Positions 1-10,910 of a DNA stretch of 51,080 nt are shown here, piece after piece. Every line of letters starts with the position of its first letter. The stretch's first letter is position 1. A model generated the notes under the pieces. It worked only from the letters and a program-made list of their open reading frames with translations. It was not told where the DNA came from and did no database searches. A program made the translations under genes and the position numbers. The stretch is from Bacteroidales bacterium (GTDB lineage Bacteria; Bacteroidota; Bacteroidia; Bacteroidales; UBA932): positions 1 to 51,080 of the forward strand of contig JAEESO010000017.1 in NCBI GenBank assembly GCA_016286385.1, in the 5' to 3' direction.

Positions 1-14
1 GGTGAAGCGATCAT
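1..14 (-). CDS. atpG: Possible start of atpG (ATP synthase gamma subunit), cut by window edge
   Basis: The atpA stop codon is part of an ATGA overlap, so a new ATG begins at position 14 on the minus strand and reads Met-Ile-Ala-Ser before the window ends. Bacteroidota ATP synthase operons end atpA-atpG, and gamma subunits usually begin Met-Ala-Ser or similar. The call rests on position and four codons only. Confidence 0.4.
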
Positions 15-1594
15 TTCATTGCTAAAATAACTGATTCGGCCGTGTCTGAGAGGATCTTTTCAATCTCAGGGGTAAGTTTGCCTTCTCCAAGAGGGGCAAG
101 GACATCAGAAGAGTGAGTGGCGCGGAGACGGTCCAGGAAGGCATCCTGGAAGGCGCGGACTGAGGAAACGGGAATGTCCCTCATAAGGCCGTGCGTGCCG
201 CAGTAGAGCACCGCCACCTGCTCCCCTACCGGCATAGGGCTGTACTGGGGCTGGATGAGGAGCTGATTGTTCTTACGACCCTTATCCAGTGCAAGTTCAG
301 TTACCTTATCCACATCTGACGAGAACTTTGAGAAGGCCTCAAGCTCTGCCCACTGGGCCTGGTCTATCTTAAGGGTACCTGCAACCTTCTTCATGGACTT
401 CACCTGGGCGCTGCCACCTACGCGGGAAACGGATATACCCACATTGATTGCGGGACGTACACCCTGGTTGAAGAGCGCCTGCTCCAGGTAAATCTGACCG
501 TCCGTGATGGAAATCACGTTTGTAGGGATATAGGCCGATACATCACCTGCCTGGGTCTCAATGATAGGAAGGGCTGTAAGGGATCCGCCACCCTTCACCT
601 TGTCCTTCAGGGCCAGAGGAAGGTCATTCATCTGAGCCGCCACCTCCTGCTGATCAATGATGCGGGCGGCGCGCTCCAGAAGACGTGAATGAAGGTAGAA
701 AATATCTCCGGGATATGCCTCACGGCCGGAAGGACGTTTCAAAATCAGAGACACCTCACGGTATGCCACGGCCTGCTTCGAGAGGTCGTCGAACACCACA
801 AGGGCGTGGCGGCCGGTGTCACGGAAGTACTCTCCAATTGCCGCTCCGGCAAAAGGTGCGTAATACTGCAGGGCTGCGGGATCAGCTGCCGTAGCAGCCA
901 CCACAATGGTGTAATCCATTGCCTTATGTTCCCTCAGAGTCTGGACTATGGAAGCCACCGTTGAGCCCTTCTGACCCACGGCAACATAGATGCAGTAAAC
1001 AGGCTCCCCGGCCTCATAAGCGCCCCTTTGATTGATGATGGTATCAATGGCAATAGCCGTCTTACCAGTTTGGCGGTCTCCGATTATGAGCTCACGCTGG
1101 CCTCGGCCGATAGGAATCATGGCGTCAATAGCCTTCAGGCCAGTCTGAAGAGGTTCTGAAACCGGCTGGCGGAAGATAACGCCCGGTGCCTTTCTCTCCA
1201 GCGGCATGTCTATCTTCTCCCCGCCCACGGCACCAAGGCCGTCCAGGGGGGTGCCAAGAGGGTCTATCACCCTGCCAAGGAGGCTGTCGTTAACGCCCAC
1301 GGAGGCTATGCGGCCGGTGCGGCGCACCAGCATTCCCTCCTTCACGTGGTCCGTGGGGCCCATAAGGACGGCGCCCACGTTATCGGCCTCAAGGTTCATC
1401 ACCACGGCCATGACTCCGCCGCCGCAGTCCAGGAGTTCCCCGGCCTCGGCGTGGTCAAGGCCATAGATGCGCACTACGCCGTCGCTCACCTGCAGGGCCT
1501 TTCCGATCTCCTCAAACTGGAGGTCGTTTTTCATATCCCTGAGCTGACTGAGAAGGATGTCGCTTACTTCGCTAGGTTTAAGAGATACGCTCAT
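11..1594 (-). CDS. atpA: ATP synthase F1 subunit alpha
   Basis: Non-catalytic nucleotide-binding alpha subunit of the F1 head; three copies alternate with three beta subunits on the cytoplasmic side of the membrane. The 527-residue protein has full length, an N-terminal beta-barrel domain, and the P-loop GDRQTGKTA at about residues 172-180, the form typical of alpha. The ATG start follows atpH directly: the two genes share one base (atpH stops at 1594). It is the seventh gene of the operon in the order usual for Bacteroidota (D-C-B-E-F-H-A), and atpG probably follows outside the window. Nothing looks truncated or shifted. Confidence 0.98.
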   Translation of the reverse strand: MSVSLKPSEVSDILLSQLRDMKNDLQFEEIGKALQVSDGVVRIYGLDHAEAGELLDCGGGVMAVVMNLEADNVGAVLMGPTDHVKEGMLVRRTGRIASVGVNDSLLGRVIDPLGTPLDGLGAVGGEKIDMPLERKAPGVIFRQPVSEPLQTGLKAIDAMIPIGRGQRELIIGDRQTGKTAIAIDTIINQRGAYEAGEPVYCIYVAVGQKGSTVASIVQTLREHKAMDYTIVVAATAADPAALQYYAPFAGAAIGEYFRDTGRHALVVFDDLSKQAVAYREVSLILKRPSGREAYPGDIFYLHSRLLERAARIIDQQEVAAQMNDLPLALKDKVKGGGSLTALPIIETQAGDVSAYIPTNVISITDGQIYLEQALFNQGVRPAINVGISVSRVGGSAQVKSMKKVAGTLKIDQAQWAELEAFSKFSSDVDKVTELALDKGRKNNQLLIQPQYSPMPVGEQVAVLYCGTHGLMRDIPVSSVRAFQDAFLDRLRATHSSDVLAPLGEGKLTPEIEKILSDTAESVILAMK

Positions 1595-2154
1595 CAGATA
1601 ATTCTTCTATTCTTTTCTATAAACTGTTCACGGATAAGGTCCAGCTGGCGCCTTACACTGGCATCCAGAAGGTAGTCTTCAAGGTCAAACACAAAGCCTC
1701 CCACAAGGTCAGGGTCCACCTCAACCTCTATGATTACATCGTCCCCGGTCTTTTGCTTCACCAGGGCCTTCAGGCGCTGAAGAAGGCGCTCGGAGGGCTC
1801 ACGCGCAGTGGTAAGGCGGGCTTTCCTTATGCCGATGCTCCTGTGGTAGATGTCCACAAAATCCCTCAGGATATCCTCCACAAGTTCCATCCTGCCGTTG
1901 CGGTTAAGAAGGGTGAGGAAACGGCTCATCTCCGTTGAAAGCCTGTTCCCAAGGGCCGATTGTAGGAGTTTTTTCTTGTCGAATGGAGACACCACGTCAT
2001 CGGCGGCGGTAACCATACGCCTGAGGTCCGGTACTGTGCGGATTGCCCCCAGGAGAGCCTGGGCCTCAGAGCACACAAGTTCACCCTGCCCGCTCTCACG
2101 GGCATACTTCACCAGCGCATAGGCATAGCGTGTTATGACGATGCTACGGTTCAC
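1594..2154 (-). CDS. atpH: ATP synthase F1 subunit delta
   Basis: Delta (OSCP-like) subunit that ties the top of the alpha/beta head to the b-subunit stalk. It is 186 residues, the usual size for the family, and largely helical, with the conserved C-terminal pattern of hydrophobic strand, Asp and Gly ([10 protein letters not shown]) seen in delta subunits. The start codon is GTG at 2154, inside a GTGA overlap with the atpF stop codon, which supports translational coupling and argues against a downstream start. Identity is supported by both sequence and operon position. Confidence 0.95.
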   Translation of the reverse strand: MNRSIVITRYAYALVKYARESGQGELVCSEAQALLGAIRTVPDLRRMVTAADDVVSPFDKKKLLQSALGNRLSTEMSRFLTLLNRNGRMELVEDILRDFVDIYHRSIGIRKARLTTAREPSERLLQRLKALVKQKTGDDVIIEVEVDPDLVGGFVFDLEDYLLDASVRRQLDLIREQFIEKNRRII

Positions 2155-2657
2155 GATCCAAGTCTGGCCTCATTTGCCTCATCCACCAGGGACTCTATGA
2201 AAGCCCTCTGGCTGCCGGTATCCTGGAGTTCGTGGCGGAGCACTTTTTCCGCCACCTCAACGCTCAGGATGGCTATCTCCTTTCGGACATCCCTCAGGGC
2301 GCTTTCTTTCTCCGCCTCAATCTGGAGCCTTGCGTTTGCGATGATTGCATCGGCCTCGGAACGCGCCTGGGCCTTTGCATCGGCAAGAATCTTTGCCTTT
2401 GCGTCCGTGGCTTCACGGATCATCTGGGTCTGCTCCCTTCTGGTTTCCTCCAGCATGCGGGCATGCTCGTCTTTCCACTGAGCCATCTGCGCCTTGATTG
2501 TATCGGCATCCTGTAAGGCCTTCGCGATCTTGGCGCTGCGTTTATCCACCATGTCCGTAATGATCGGGAAACCGAACTTCCAGAGGAGGAAAAACACAAT
2601 GCCGAAAATCACGACCATCCAGAAAAGGAGGCCGAAATCTGGCGTCACAAGGTTCAT
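2151..2657 (-). CDS. atpF: ATP synthase Fo subunit b
   Basis: Peripheral stalk subunit. The 168-residue protein has one N-terminal membrane helix (about residues 8-28, rich in Phe, Val and Leu) followed by a long charged helix rich in Ala, Glu, Lys and Arg, as expected for the dimeric right-handed coiled coil that reaches the delta subunit. The gene begins two bases after the atpE stop region and overlaps atpH by four bases. Length and architecture match the family; there is only one b-type gene here, so a homodimeric stalk is inferred. Confidence 0.95.
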   Translation of the reverse strand: MNLVTPDFGLLFWMVVIFGIVFFLLWKFGFPIITDMVDKRSAKIAKALQDADTIKAQMAQWKDEHARMLEETRREQTQMIREATDAKAKILADAKAQARSEADAIIANARLQIEAEKESALRDVRKEIAILSVEVAEKVLRHELQDTGSQRAFIESLVDEANEARLGS

Positions 2658-2659
2658 GG

Positions 2660-2920
2660 CTACTTAATTACAATTGCAAGCAGTGCTACAATGATGGCGA
2701 ACAGGGCAGCGCCCTCAACCATACCGGCGGCGATGATCATGGAGGTACGCAGGTTGCCGGCGCTTTCCGGCTGGCGTGCAATGGCTTCCATGGTTGATTT
2801 GCCGATTTTACCGATGCCGATAGCTGCTGCGATGGCTGCGATAGCGGCGCCAAGGGCGGCACCGGCCTTTCCGAGGGCTGCGCCCGCGGCTGCCTGAAGA
2901 ATCAAAGTACTTAAAATCAT
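2660..2920 (-). CDS. atpE: ATP synthase Fo subunit c
   Basis: Proteolipid of the rotor ring, 86 residues and two membrane hairpin helices. The polar loop carries the family signature ARQPE (about residues 48-52), and the second helix carries the ion-binding Glu in VEGAALF. The residue after this Glu is Gly, whereas Na+-binding rings usually have Ser or Thr here, so proton coupling is more likely; this is inference from family knowledge. The first helix is extremely Ala/Gly rich. The gene lies downstream of atpB across an 81-bp gap that holds a pair of palindromic repeats. Confidence 0.96.
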   Translation of the reverse strand: MILSTLILQAAAGAALGKAGAALGAAIAAIAAAIGIGKIGKSTMEAIARQPESAGNLRTSMIIAAGMVEGAALFAIIVALLAIVIK

Positions 2921-2949
2921 ATCTTTAAAATTTTAAATGTTTATGCATC

Positions 2950-3003
2950 AGATTGCCGATCAGGTCGGCAATGACGTCATGCCCGGCACCGACCGGGCAT
3001 CTC
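2950..3003. repeat. Head-to-head pair of AGAT...ATGAC palindromic repeats
   Basis: Two hairpins lie back to back: AGAT-TGCCGA...TCGGCA-ATGAC (2950-2975), then GTCAT-GCCCGG...CCGGGC-ATCTC (2976-3003). They meet at the palindrome ATGACGTCAT. The right end overlaps the stop codon of atpB (3002-3004). The same family occurs inside miaA (11517-11570), in the alaS leader (14361-14390) and inside cysS (34201-34227). Between atpB and atpE it may fold in the mRNA and separate the expression or stability of the two genes; that role is inferred. Confidence 0.85.
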
Positions 3004-3954
3004 ATTCTTCCTTTTGCCTAGCAAGTCCTATGTAAATGGAGCTGAGCATGGTGAAAACATAAGCCTGGATAAAGGCCACAAGGCACTCCAGGGCATCCAG
3101 GAACACCCCGAAGAGCACACTCACAACCGTCATTCCTCCGCCAAGGAGCGGACCGTACTTGGCCATTATGAAAATGATACATACCATGCTGAGTATCATA
3201 ATATGACCTGCCAGCATATTGGCGAAGAGACGGATTGTGAGGGAAACCGGCTTCATTATGGCGCTGAACACCTCAATTACCGGCATTATAGGTTTAAGGA
3301 AGCCCGGAACATCCGGGGCGAAAATCTCCTTATAATAGTGCTTGGTGCCGTTGAAATTCACCGTGAAGAAGGTGCAGAGCGCCAGCACAAGGGTAATTGC
3401 AATGTTACCGGTGAGGTTGGCTCCTCCCGGGAAGAACGGCATAATCCCCAGGAAGTTGTTGAGAAGGATCCACAGGAAGGCCATGCAAAGGTACGGGGAG
3501 AACTTCCTGTAATCCGGGCCGATATTCTCCTTTGCCATGTCATGCACCATCATCACAAGCGGTTCCATTGCCGCCGCAAGGCCCGTTGGAGCCTCCTCAA
3601 GGGCATCGTGTTTCTTATACCAGCGTGCCGTGAGAAGTATTATGACAAGGAGCAGTGCCGTACTCATCATAAGGGCCAGCACGTTCTTGGTTATGGAAAT
3701 GTCCACGGGGCGCTTACCCGTAGTGGCATTAACAAGCTTTCCGTCCTCATTGAACGTGTATCCATGTTCTTCTGCGTGATGCGCCGTAAACACCTTCACG
3801 CCCTTATCTATCACTATACACGGCAGCGGAATTGCCACCGGCTTCCCCTTCCATTCCGTAATGTGCCACTCATACTCATCCCCGATGTGCTCAAAGATGA
3901 TCTCTGACACATTGATCTCCTGAAGAAGAAACAGCGATATGAGGAAGGTAAGGA

Positions 3955-3958
<4 letters not shown>
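3002..3958 (-). CDS. atpB: ATP synthase Fo subunit a
   Basis: Membrane stator subunit that carries the proton half-channels. At 318 residues it is longer than the roughly 270 of E. coli because of an N-terminal signal-like helix (residues 1-12) and a region of about 80 residues, probably periplasmic, before the first conserved membrane helix; such extensions are usual in Bacteroidota. The essential Arg is in the conserved helix at SLTIRLFANMLAGH, and the C-terminal helix ends in YIGLARQKEE. The ATG at 3958 overlaps the atpC stop codon (ATGA). Its stop codon lies in a palindromic repeat that fills the gap before atpE. Confidence 0.97.
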
Positions 3959-5723
<1,765 letters not shown>

Positions 5724-5735
5724 TTAATTATTACG

Positions 5736-5743
5736 CAAATTTA
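5736..5743 (-). promoter_or_regulatory. Promoter -7 box of the ATP synthase operon
   Basis: On the minus strand this reads TAAATTTG, an exact match to the Bacteroidota -7 consensus TAnnTTTG. The atpD ATG is 21 bases downstream, so the leader would be about 15 nucleotides. Confidence 0.75.
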
Positions 5744-5764
5744 ACATTTTTTTCCTACAGAACA

Positions 5765-7687
5765 TTATTCGGTGGCAAACTTGAAGAAGGCGTCTATATC
5801 GGCCTTTTTCTCAAGGCGCACTATGTAGCAGTTGTCTCCAAGGTCATCGGAGAGGGCATAAGGGACACGGCCCGCCATGCATACCGCGGGACCGTATTTG
5901 TCCAAGATGTCCTGGTGGGAGTGCCTGTACTGATGGTTGTCACGGCGGCCCACATAGCCTATGTAGGAGCTGTCTCCGAGTGGCTTACGGGCTTCGTCGA
6001 AGGCCACCATATCGGCCCAGATCTGGTACACGTCCGTGTTGTGGGCGAAGTTCATCATATCCGGGGTGTAGCCTCCCGGCGGGCGCATGTTCACTTCCAG
6101 GCCCACATAGTCTCCCTTCTTGCCAAGGCCTTCGCGGTCACGGTCCAGCTGGAAGAACTCAAGGTGCACGAAACGGCTCTTTATGCCAAAGGCGTTCACC
6201 GTGCGGCGCCCGATTTCCGAGAGTTTGGCAGGGACGGTCTTGTTGGTCCAGTAGCAGCAGTCAAGGTTGCCGTGGACTATCTCCATGACGGGCGTTGGGA
6301 ACACGGTATTGTTCTCGAAGATGGCTTCTCCCTTTGAATTGAAAATGGCATCGTAGCTTATCAGGAGGCCGGTTATGAACTCCTCAACCACGTAGTAGCC
6401 CATATCTTTGGCATGGTGCTCAAGCCACTGCTCAAGGTCTGCCACGGTGCAGATTTTGGTGGTGCCTCCTGCGCCCATTCCGTTGTCCGGCTTGGCAATG
6501 ACGGGATAGCCGGTCTTCTTCACAAAGGCCTTGATCTTGGCAGGGCCTTCCACGCCTTTTATCTGACGGGCTGTGGGGATGCCGCCAAGGGCGTAGTACT
6601 TTTTCATCTCGGACTTGTTCTTGATGGCCGATATATGGTCCGTCTTTATGCCGGTGGTAATGTTGAAATCCGTCCTTAAGCGGGCATCCTGCTCCAGCCA
6701 CCACTCATTGTTGGACTCCAGCCAGTCTATCTTTCCCCACTTGTGGGCAAACCACGCAACTGCACGGTACATCTCCCCGTAATCTTCCAGATTCTGTACC
6801 CTGTAGTAGTCTGAAATACTTTGTTTGAGCTCCCAGGAGAGGTTCTCGTAGGGCTGGTCTGCTATGGCAAGGACGTTGATTCCATTTGCCTTTGCCCCGG
6901 CGCAGAAATGCCAGTAGGTGTCCGGGAAATGGGGGGATATGAATATGAGGTTCATAAAGGAGTATGTTTTATTTTCTTCTGATACGCGGCGCATGGCTCC
7001 GCGGGATATTTCAAATGCCTCTCCGTAGAGGGTGCTGCGGCCGTTTTCCACTTTCACATAACCGCCGTCACGGAAGGTGTAGAAACGGTGCCCCCAGCTG
7101 TCCGGGAAGGCTATGTCTTCAAAAAGGCGGAGTCCGTCCACCGTTGCCCAGCGGACCTGCTCCATATGGGGGATAAGCTGTATGTCCGTAAGGCCAAGGC
7201 CCCGTAGCCAACGCTTATACTGAGGGTCCACGGCTTCACCCGGAAGCTCCGGATGGGAATATACTCTATCGGCACAGTTCATGCTCCCGGCGCTGCAGCC
7301 CATAACCACCCCGTCAAATCCTTTCAGGATATCTTTAAGGCCGATTTCATGGATGAATCGGTTCTGGGTGGGCACATGCCCGCCGCAGAGGATCACCCAG
7401 TCTGATTCACTTACCAGGCGGGCAGTTTCAGAGGCATTGTGGCGGTCCAGCATCACAATGCTTTCCGTCTCTATTCCGGAGCGGTGGATGCAAAGGCTCA
7501 TGCCTTTTTCCACGGAGTCCGTGAAACCTTTGTCGTCCGGGGCGGCGCTTACAAGCAGCACCCTGGGCTTCCGGCCAGGCCCCGTGACACGTGCAAGGGA
7601 AGCCTTTACATCGGAGAGGAATCCGTTATCCGGTGTAAAATGATCTTCCCCAAGTCTGGTGGGGCTGCCGGTAAGGTACAAAATCAT
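5765..7687 (-). CDS. Fusion of a peptidase S51-like domain and an ATP-grasp ligase domain
   Basis: A 640-residue two-domain protein. Residues 1-240 resemble peptidase family S51 (dipeptidase E/cyanophycinase, class I glutamine amidotransferase fold): a Ser nucleophile elbow GCSAGS at 130-135 (Ser132) and a His in LIPHM (His174). From Met245 the protein resembles stand-alone Bacteroidota ATP-grasp proteins annotated as carbamoyl-phosphate-synthase-like, with the nucleotide-binding segment YPVIAKPDNGMGAGG and the metal-binding end LEVNMRPPGG. The hydrolase half would cleave a peptide or isopeptide bond near Asp, and the ligase half would form an ATP-dependent bond; the substrate is unknown. The ATG overlaps the lpxK stop (ATGA), so it is co-translated with lpxK. 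No stop or frame change occurs at the domain join; an internal start at 6955 could also give the ligase alone. Confidence 0.85.
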   Translation of the reverse strand: MILYLTGSPTRLGEDHFTPDNGFLSDVKASLARVTGPGRKPRVLLVSAAPDDKGFTDSVEKGMSLCIHRSGIETESIVMLDRHNASETARLVSESDWVILCGGHVPTQNRFIHEIGLKDILKGFDGVVMGCSAGSMNCADRVYSHPELPGEAVDPQYKRWLRGLGLTDIQLIPHMEQVRWATVDGLRLFEDIAFPDSWGHRFYTFRDGGYVKVENGRSTLYGEAFEISRGAMRRVSEENKTYSFMNLIFISPHFPDTYWHFCAGAKANGINVLAIADQPYENLSWELKQSISDYYRVQNLEDYGEMYRAVAWFAHKWGKIDWLESNNEWWLEQDARLRTDFNITTGIKTDHISAIKNKSEMKKYYALGGIPTARQIKGVEGPAKIKAFVKKTGYPVIAKPDNGMGAGGTTKICTVADLEQWLEHHAKDMGYYVVEEFITGLLISYDAIFNSKGEAIFENNTVFPTPVMEIVHGNLDCCYWTNKTVPAKLSEIGRRTVNAFGIKSRFVHLEFFQLDRDREGLGKKGDYVGLEVNMRPPGGYTPDMMNFAHNTDVYQIWADMVAFDEARKPLGDSSYIGYVGRRDNHQYRHSHQDILDKYGPAVCMAGRVPYALSDDLGDNCYIVRLEKKADIDAFFKFATE

Positions 7688-8685
7688 AAGCTGTCCAGAA
7701 TCTCCACAAAGGCTTTCTCGTCTTCCTCACTGATGAAGGCGGCCTCTATGGGGAGGTAGAAAAGGCGCTGCTTCAGGGCGTCCGGGACTACTTTCACTTC
7801 ACGGAGGCGCTGGGCGTCCTTTTCCGTTGTCATGACGCACGCCGTGGGGGTTTCCTTTACGGCTGCAGCCATGGCTCGGACATCTCCCCTTGTAAAGCGG
7901 TGATGATCCGGATAATCCAGGCGCTTAACTATCTTGTAGGTGTCTGAAAGATAGCTCCTGAGAGGTGCATTATTGGCAATTCCGGACACCAGGACAACCT
8001 TGCTGGAGTACGTGTAGCGGGGATCGGCCTCCGGAAACACGGGCTCCGGGGAGGCATACTTTATTGAGGTGAAAAAGAGCCTTTGCTCCGGCTTCAGATT
8101 AAGCTTCCTTCTCATCTCCTGACGGGTCCAGCTGTCAAGTTCCGGGGGACATTTGGTGACAATCACAATATCGGCCTTGTAGAGCCTTGAGGGAAGGTCA
8201 CGGAGACGGCCGTAAGGGAGGAGCCTGTCTTCATATACGGGCCTGTTATAGTCCACCAGCACGATGCTAAGGCTTGGATTCAGGCGGCGATACTGGAAGG
8301 CGTCGTCAAGCACAATGAGATCCGCCCCTTCAAGCTTCCTGCAGCCCTCAACCCTGTTTTTATCCACCGCAACGGTGACGCCGTGGAACTTCCGGGCTAT
8401 CTGCAGGGGCTCGTCCCCCGCAAATGATGCCGATGAATCCGGCTGTACTATCTGGAAGCCGCGGGATTTGCGCTTGTATCCCCTTGAGAGGACGGCAAGG
8501 GGCTTGAAGCCCCAGCGATCGCTTACCCTGAGCTGCCTCAGGAGCATCTCCACGTGAGGGGTCTTGCCGGTGCCGCCAACGGTGATGTTCCCCACGCAGA
8601 TTGTGGGGACATCGGCCTTGAAACTCTTTTTCCAGCCCTTATTGTAGGCAAGGTGCCTTAGCCTTAACCAGAGACCGTAAATCAT
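7684..8685 (-). CDS. lpxK: Tetraacyldisaccharide 4'-kinase
   Basis: Inner-membrane kinase that phosphorylates the 4' position of the lipid A precursor, the sixth step of lipid A synthesis. The 333-residue protein has the family's P-loop in the form GNITVGGTGKTP (about 32-43) and the conserved YKRKS and LDDAFQYRRL segments (the latter with the catalytic Asp region). The length agrees with LpxK proteins. The ATG at 8685 shares a base with the pfkA stop codon (TAATG), and the 3' end overlaps the S51/ATP-grasp gene by four bases, so the three are one translation-coupled unit. Confidence 0.95.
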   Translation of the reverse strand: MIYGLWLRLRHLAYNKGWKKSFKADVPTICVGNITVGGTGKTPHVEMLLRQLRVSDRWGFKPLAVLSRGYKRKSRGFQIVQPDSSASFAGDEPLQIARKFHGVTVAVDKNRVEGCRKLEGADLIVLDDAFQYRRLNPSLSIVLVDYNRPVYEDRLLPYGRLRDLPSRLYKADIVIVTKCPPELDSWTRQEMRRKLNLKPEQRLFFTSIKYASPEPVFPEADPRYTYSSKVVLVSGIANNAPLRSYLSDTYKIVKRLDYPDHHRFTRGDVRAMAAAVKETPTACVMTTEKDAQRLREVKVVPDALKQRLFYLPIEAAFISEEDEKAFVEILDSL

Positions 8686-9674
8686 TACATTGAAAGAACG
8701 TTGAGGACGGAGATAAGTTCCGTATTGATGGGTTTGTCCATCTTGATGGCACGGGAGATGGGAACATACACTATCTCGTCGTTCTTTATGCCCACCATAA
8801 TGTTTCGCTGGCCCTCAAGGAGCGCCTCAATTGCGGCATAGCCCATACGGGAAGCCAGGATGCGGTCATATGCGGAAGGGGTGCCGCCCCTCTGGAGGTG
8901 GCCAAGGATTGTGACGCGGGCGTCAAACTGAGGGTATTCGTTCTTGATACGTTCTGCGTAGTACATTGCCCCGCCGTGGCCGTCCTTTTGCGATTCTGAA
9001 ACAAGCACTATTGCGCTGTTCTTGGATTTGCGCTTTCCCCTCTCGATGAATTCGGCCAGCTGGTCAACGTCCGTCTTCCCTTCCGGGATGATGGCAGCCT
9101 CTGCGCCGGAAGCGATTGCGCTGTTCTGGGCAAGGAAGCCGGCGTCACGGCCCATAACCTCTATGAAGAAGATTCGGTCATGGGAATTTGCGGTGTCGCG
9201 GATCTTGTCCACACATTCAACAATGGTATTGAGGGCACTGTCGTAGCCAATGGTGGAGTCAGTGCCGTAGAGGTCATTGTCAATTGTTCCGGGAAGGCCG
9301 ATGATAGGGATATCGTACTCCCTTGCAAACAACTGGGCACCAGTAAGGGAGCCGTTACCGCCAATGACGACAAGGGCATCGATACCAGCCTCAACCATAT
9401 TCTCATAGGCGGCCTTACGGCCTTCTGCAGTCATGAAAGCCCCGCAGCGGGCGGTCTTGAGGATGGTTCCGCCCCTCTGGATGGTGTTGGAAACGGAAGA
9501 GGATGTGAACTTCACGAACTCCTTCTCAATGAGTCCCTGGTAACCCCTCATTATGCCAATCACGTTCATGTCGTGGTAGCGGGCGGTGCGGGTAATGGCC
9601 CTGATGGCGGCGTTCATTCCCGGGGCGTCTCCTCCGGAGGTCAGAATGCCGATAGTCTTGATTTGACGTTCCAT
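8685..9674 (-). CDS. pfkA: 6-phosphofructokinase
   Basis: Glycolytic enzyme that phosphorylates fructose 6-phosphate. The 329-residue protein has the N-terminal nucleotide motif [15 protein letters not shown] (12-26), the catalytic segment [11 protein letters not shown] (129-139) and the sugar-phosphate motif [11 protein letters not shown]. The motif usually written GGDGS is GGNGS here (Asn107 where E. coli has the Mg2+-binding Asp103); the next residue is Gly, the form found in ATP-dependent rather than pyrophosphate-dependent enzymes. It is the first gene of a three-gene unit with lpxK and the S51/ATP-grasp fusion, served by a promoter 22 bases upstream. Confidence 0.95.
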   Translation of the reverse strand: MERQIKTIGILTSGGDAPGMNAAIRAITRTARYHDMNVIGIMRGYQGLIEKEFVKFTSSSVSNTIQRGGTILKTARCGAFMTAEGRKAAYENMVEAGIDALVVIGGNGSLTGAQLFAREYDIPIIGLPGTIDNDLYGTDSTIGYDSALNTIVECVDKIRDTANSHDRIFFIEVMGRDAGFLAQNSAIASGAEAAIIPEGKTDVDQLAEFIERGKRKSKNSAIVLVSESQKDGHGGAMYYAERIKNEYPQFDARVTILGHLQRGGTPSAYDRILASRMGYAAIEALLEGQRNIMVGIKNDEIVYVPISRAIKMDKPINTELISVLNVLSM

Positions 9675-9695
9675 ATTGTTTGTGCTAATATCTTA

Positions 9696-9703
9696 CAAAG
9701 ATA
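9696..9703 (-). promoter_or_regulatory. Promoter -7 box of pfkA
   Basis: Minus-strand TATCTTTG, an exact TAnnTTTG match, with 21 bases between the box and the pfkA ATG. The predicted leader is about 15 nucleotides and would drive pfkA, lpxK and the fusion gene. Confidence 0.75.
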
Positions 9704-9711
9704 GCAATTTT

Positions 9712-10743
9712 TCAGAGACCGTAAGCACCTTCAGGTTCAGGCGCTTCAGCGCCCCACCGCTGCGCCACGTAATCAAGGGTGCGCATTATCTCCTCAGGGT
9801 CCTTGGATGTCACCAGTTTGATGCGCGTTTCCTTGAAATCCCTGAGGCCCTTGAAGTAGCATGAAAGGTGACGGCGCATCTCGTATACTCCCGTGACGGG
9901 GCCTTTGAGGTCAAGGGACAGCTGAAAATGGCGTTTGGCAAGCCTCACGCGGTCTTTTACATTCATTGGCGGGAGCTCTTCCCCGGTGTCAAGGAGGTGG
10001 CGGATCTCTGTGAATATCCAGGGATGGCCGAAGCTTGCCCTGCCCACCATGATGCCGTCCACGCCGTATCTGTCAAAGGCTTCCTTTGCCTTTGCAGCGG
10101 TGTTTATGTCTCCGTTACCTATGATAGGGATGTACATGCGGGGGTTGTTCTTAACCTCCCCGATTAGGGTCCAATCGGCCTCACCTTTATACATCTGGCA
10201 GCGGGTGCGGCCATGGATTGTAAGGGCCGATATCCCCGTGTCCTGAAGGCGCTCTGCAAGGTCTACGATGATTTTTGAGGAGTCGTCCCAGCCAAGGCGG
10301 GTTTTCACGGTGACGGGCTTCCCAACTGCCTCCACGATGGCTTTTGTGATAGCCACCATCTTGTCCGGCTCCCTCATCATGCCGCTTCCGGCGCCGCGGC
10401 CGGCGATCTTTGAGACGGGGCAGCCGAAGTTGATGTCAATTATATCGGCCCCGTGACCTCCGGCAAGTTCCTTTGCACGTTCCGCCATCTTTGCGGCGTT
10501 CACCATTGCCTCAGGGATGTTTCCGTAGATCTGGACCGCTACGGGAGCCTCCTCCTCAAGGGTGTGCATCTTGGCTATGGTCTTTGAAACGTCCCTTACA
10601 AGGCCGTCAGAGCTCACGAACTCCGTTGTTACCATTGCAGCCCCGGCCTCACGGCACAGTATCCTGAAGGATGCGTCCGTCACATCCTCCATGGGCGCCA
10701 GAGTCACCGGCCTCTCCCCAAGATCCACATTCCCTATTTTCAT
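9712..10743 (-). CDS. dusB: tRNA-dihydrouridine synthase (DusB-like)
   Basis: FMN-dependent enzyme that reduces specific uridines in the tRNA D-loop. The 343-residue protein shows the family start LAPMEDVTDASFR (15-27), the catalytic Cys loop NFGCPVSKIAGRGAGS, and the Lys-containing strand PVTVKTRLGWDD, followed by the TIHGRT and GNGDI motifs of the FMN-binding barrel. The length fits DusB. Its -7 box ends only four bases before the ATG, so the transcript may have essentially no leader. Which of the Dus subfamilies it belongs to is inferred from overall resemblance. Confidence 0.93.
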   Translation of the reverse strand: MKIGNVDLGERPVTLAPMEDVTDASFRILCREAGAAMVTTEFVSSDGLVRDVSKTIAKMHTLEEEAPVAVQIYGNIPEAMVNAAKMAERAKELAGGHGADIIDINFGCPVSKIAGRGAGSGMMREPDKMVAITKAIVEAVGKPVTVKTRLGWDDSSKIIVDLAERLQDTGISALTIHGRTRCQMYKGEADWTLIGEVKNNPRMYIPIIGNGDINTAAKAKEAFDRYGVDGIMVGRASFGHPWIFTEIRHLLDTGEELPPMNVKDRVRLAKRHFQLSLDLKGPVTGVYEMRRHLSCYFKGLRDFKETRIKLVTSKDPEEIMRTLDYVAQRWGAEAPEPEGAYGL

Positions 10744-10747
10744 ACTG

Positions 10748-10755
10748 CAAATTTA
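10748..10755 (-). promoter_or_regulatory. Promoter -7 box of the Dus gene, leaderless geometry
   Basis: Minus-strand TAAATTTG, followed by CAGT and then the ATG. With initiation usually about 4-7 bases after the box, the RNA would begin at or next to the start codon. Confidence 0.7.
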
Positions 10756-10795
10756 CTCATTTTTTCCTTTCCTGCCCACCCATTGTAATGCCGAT

Positions 10796-10907
10796 GCGGT
10801 GGAGGTTATATTGCTAGTAATCAGACGTTTACACAAGTATTTGGGAATACCGGTAATCCCAAAGAGTCTTGTAATTAGCTGTGTTTCAACGATTTAACCT
10901 CCACCGC
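10796..10907. repeat. GTGGAG palindromic element, copy 1
   Basis: A 112-bp element with perfect 13-bp terminal inverted repeats (GCGGTGGAGGTTA at the left, its complement at 10895-10907) and a central near-palindrome around ACCGGT (10840-10863, one mismatched pair). It lies three bases beyond the miaA stop codon. Copy 2 (12267-12374) is its reverse complement with scattered substitutions across the whole length. The central hairpin could act as a transcription terminator or 3' stabiliser for miaA. Confidence 0.9.
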
Positions 10908-10910
10908 GAA

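Noticed and set aside
3014..3907. Plus-strand open frame (297 codons) opposite atpB
   Set aside because: Complete overlap with atpB, which has all family motifs; the antisense product is His- and Lys-rich without any domain.
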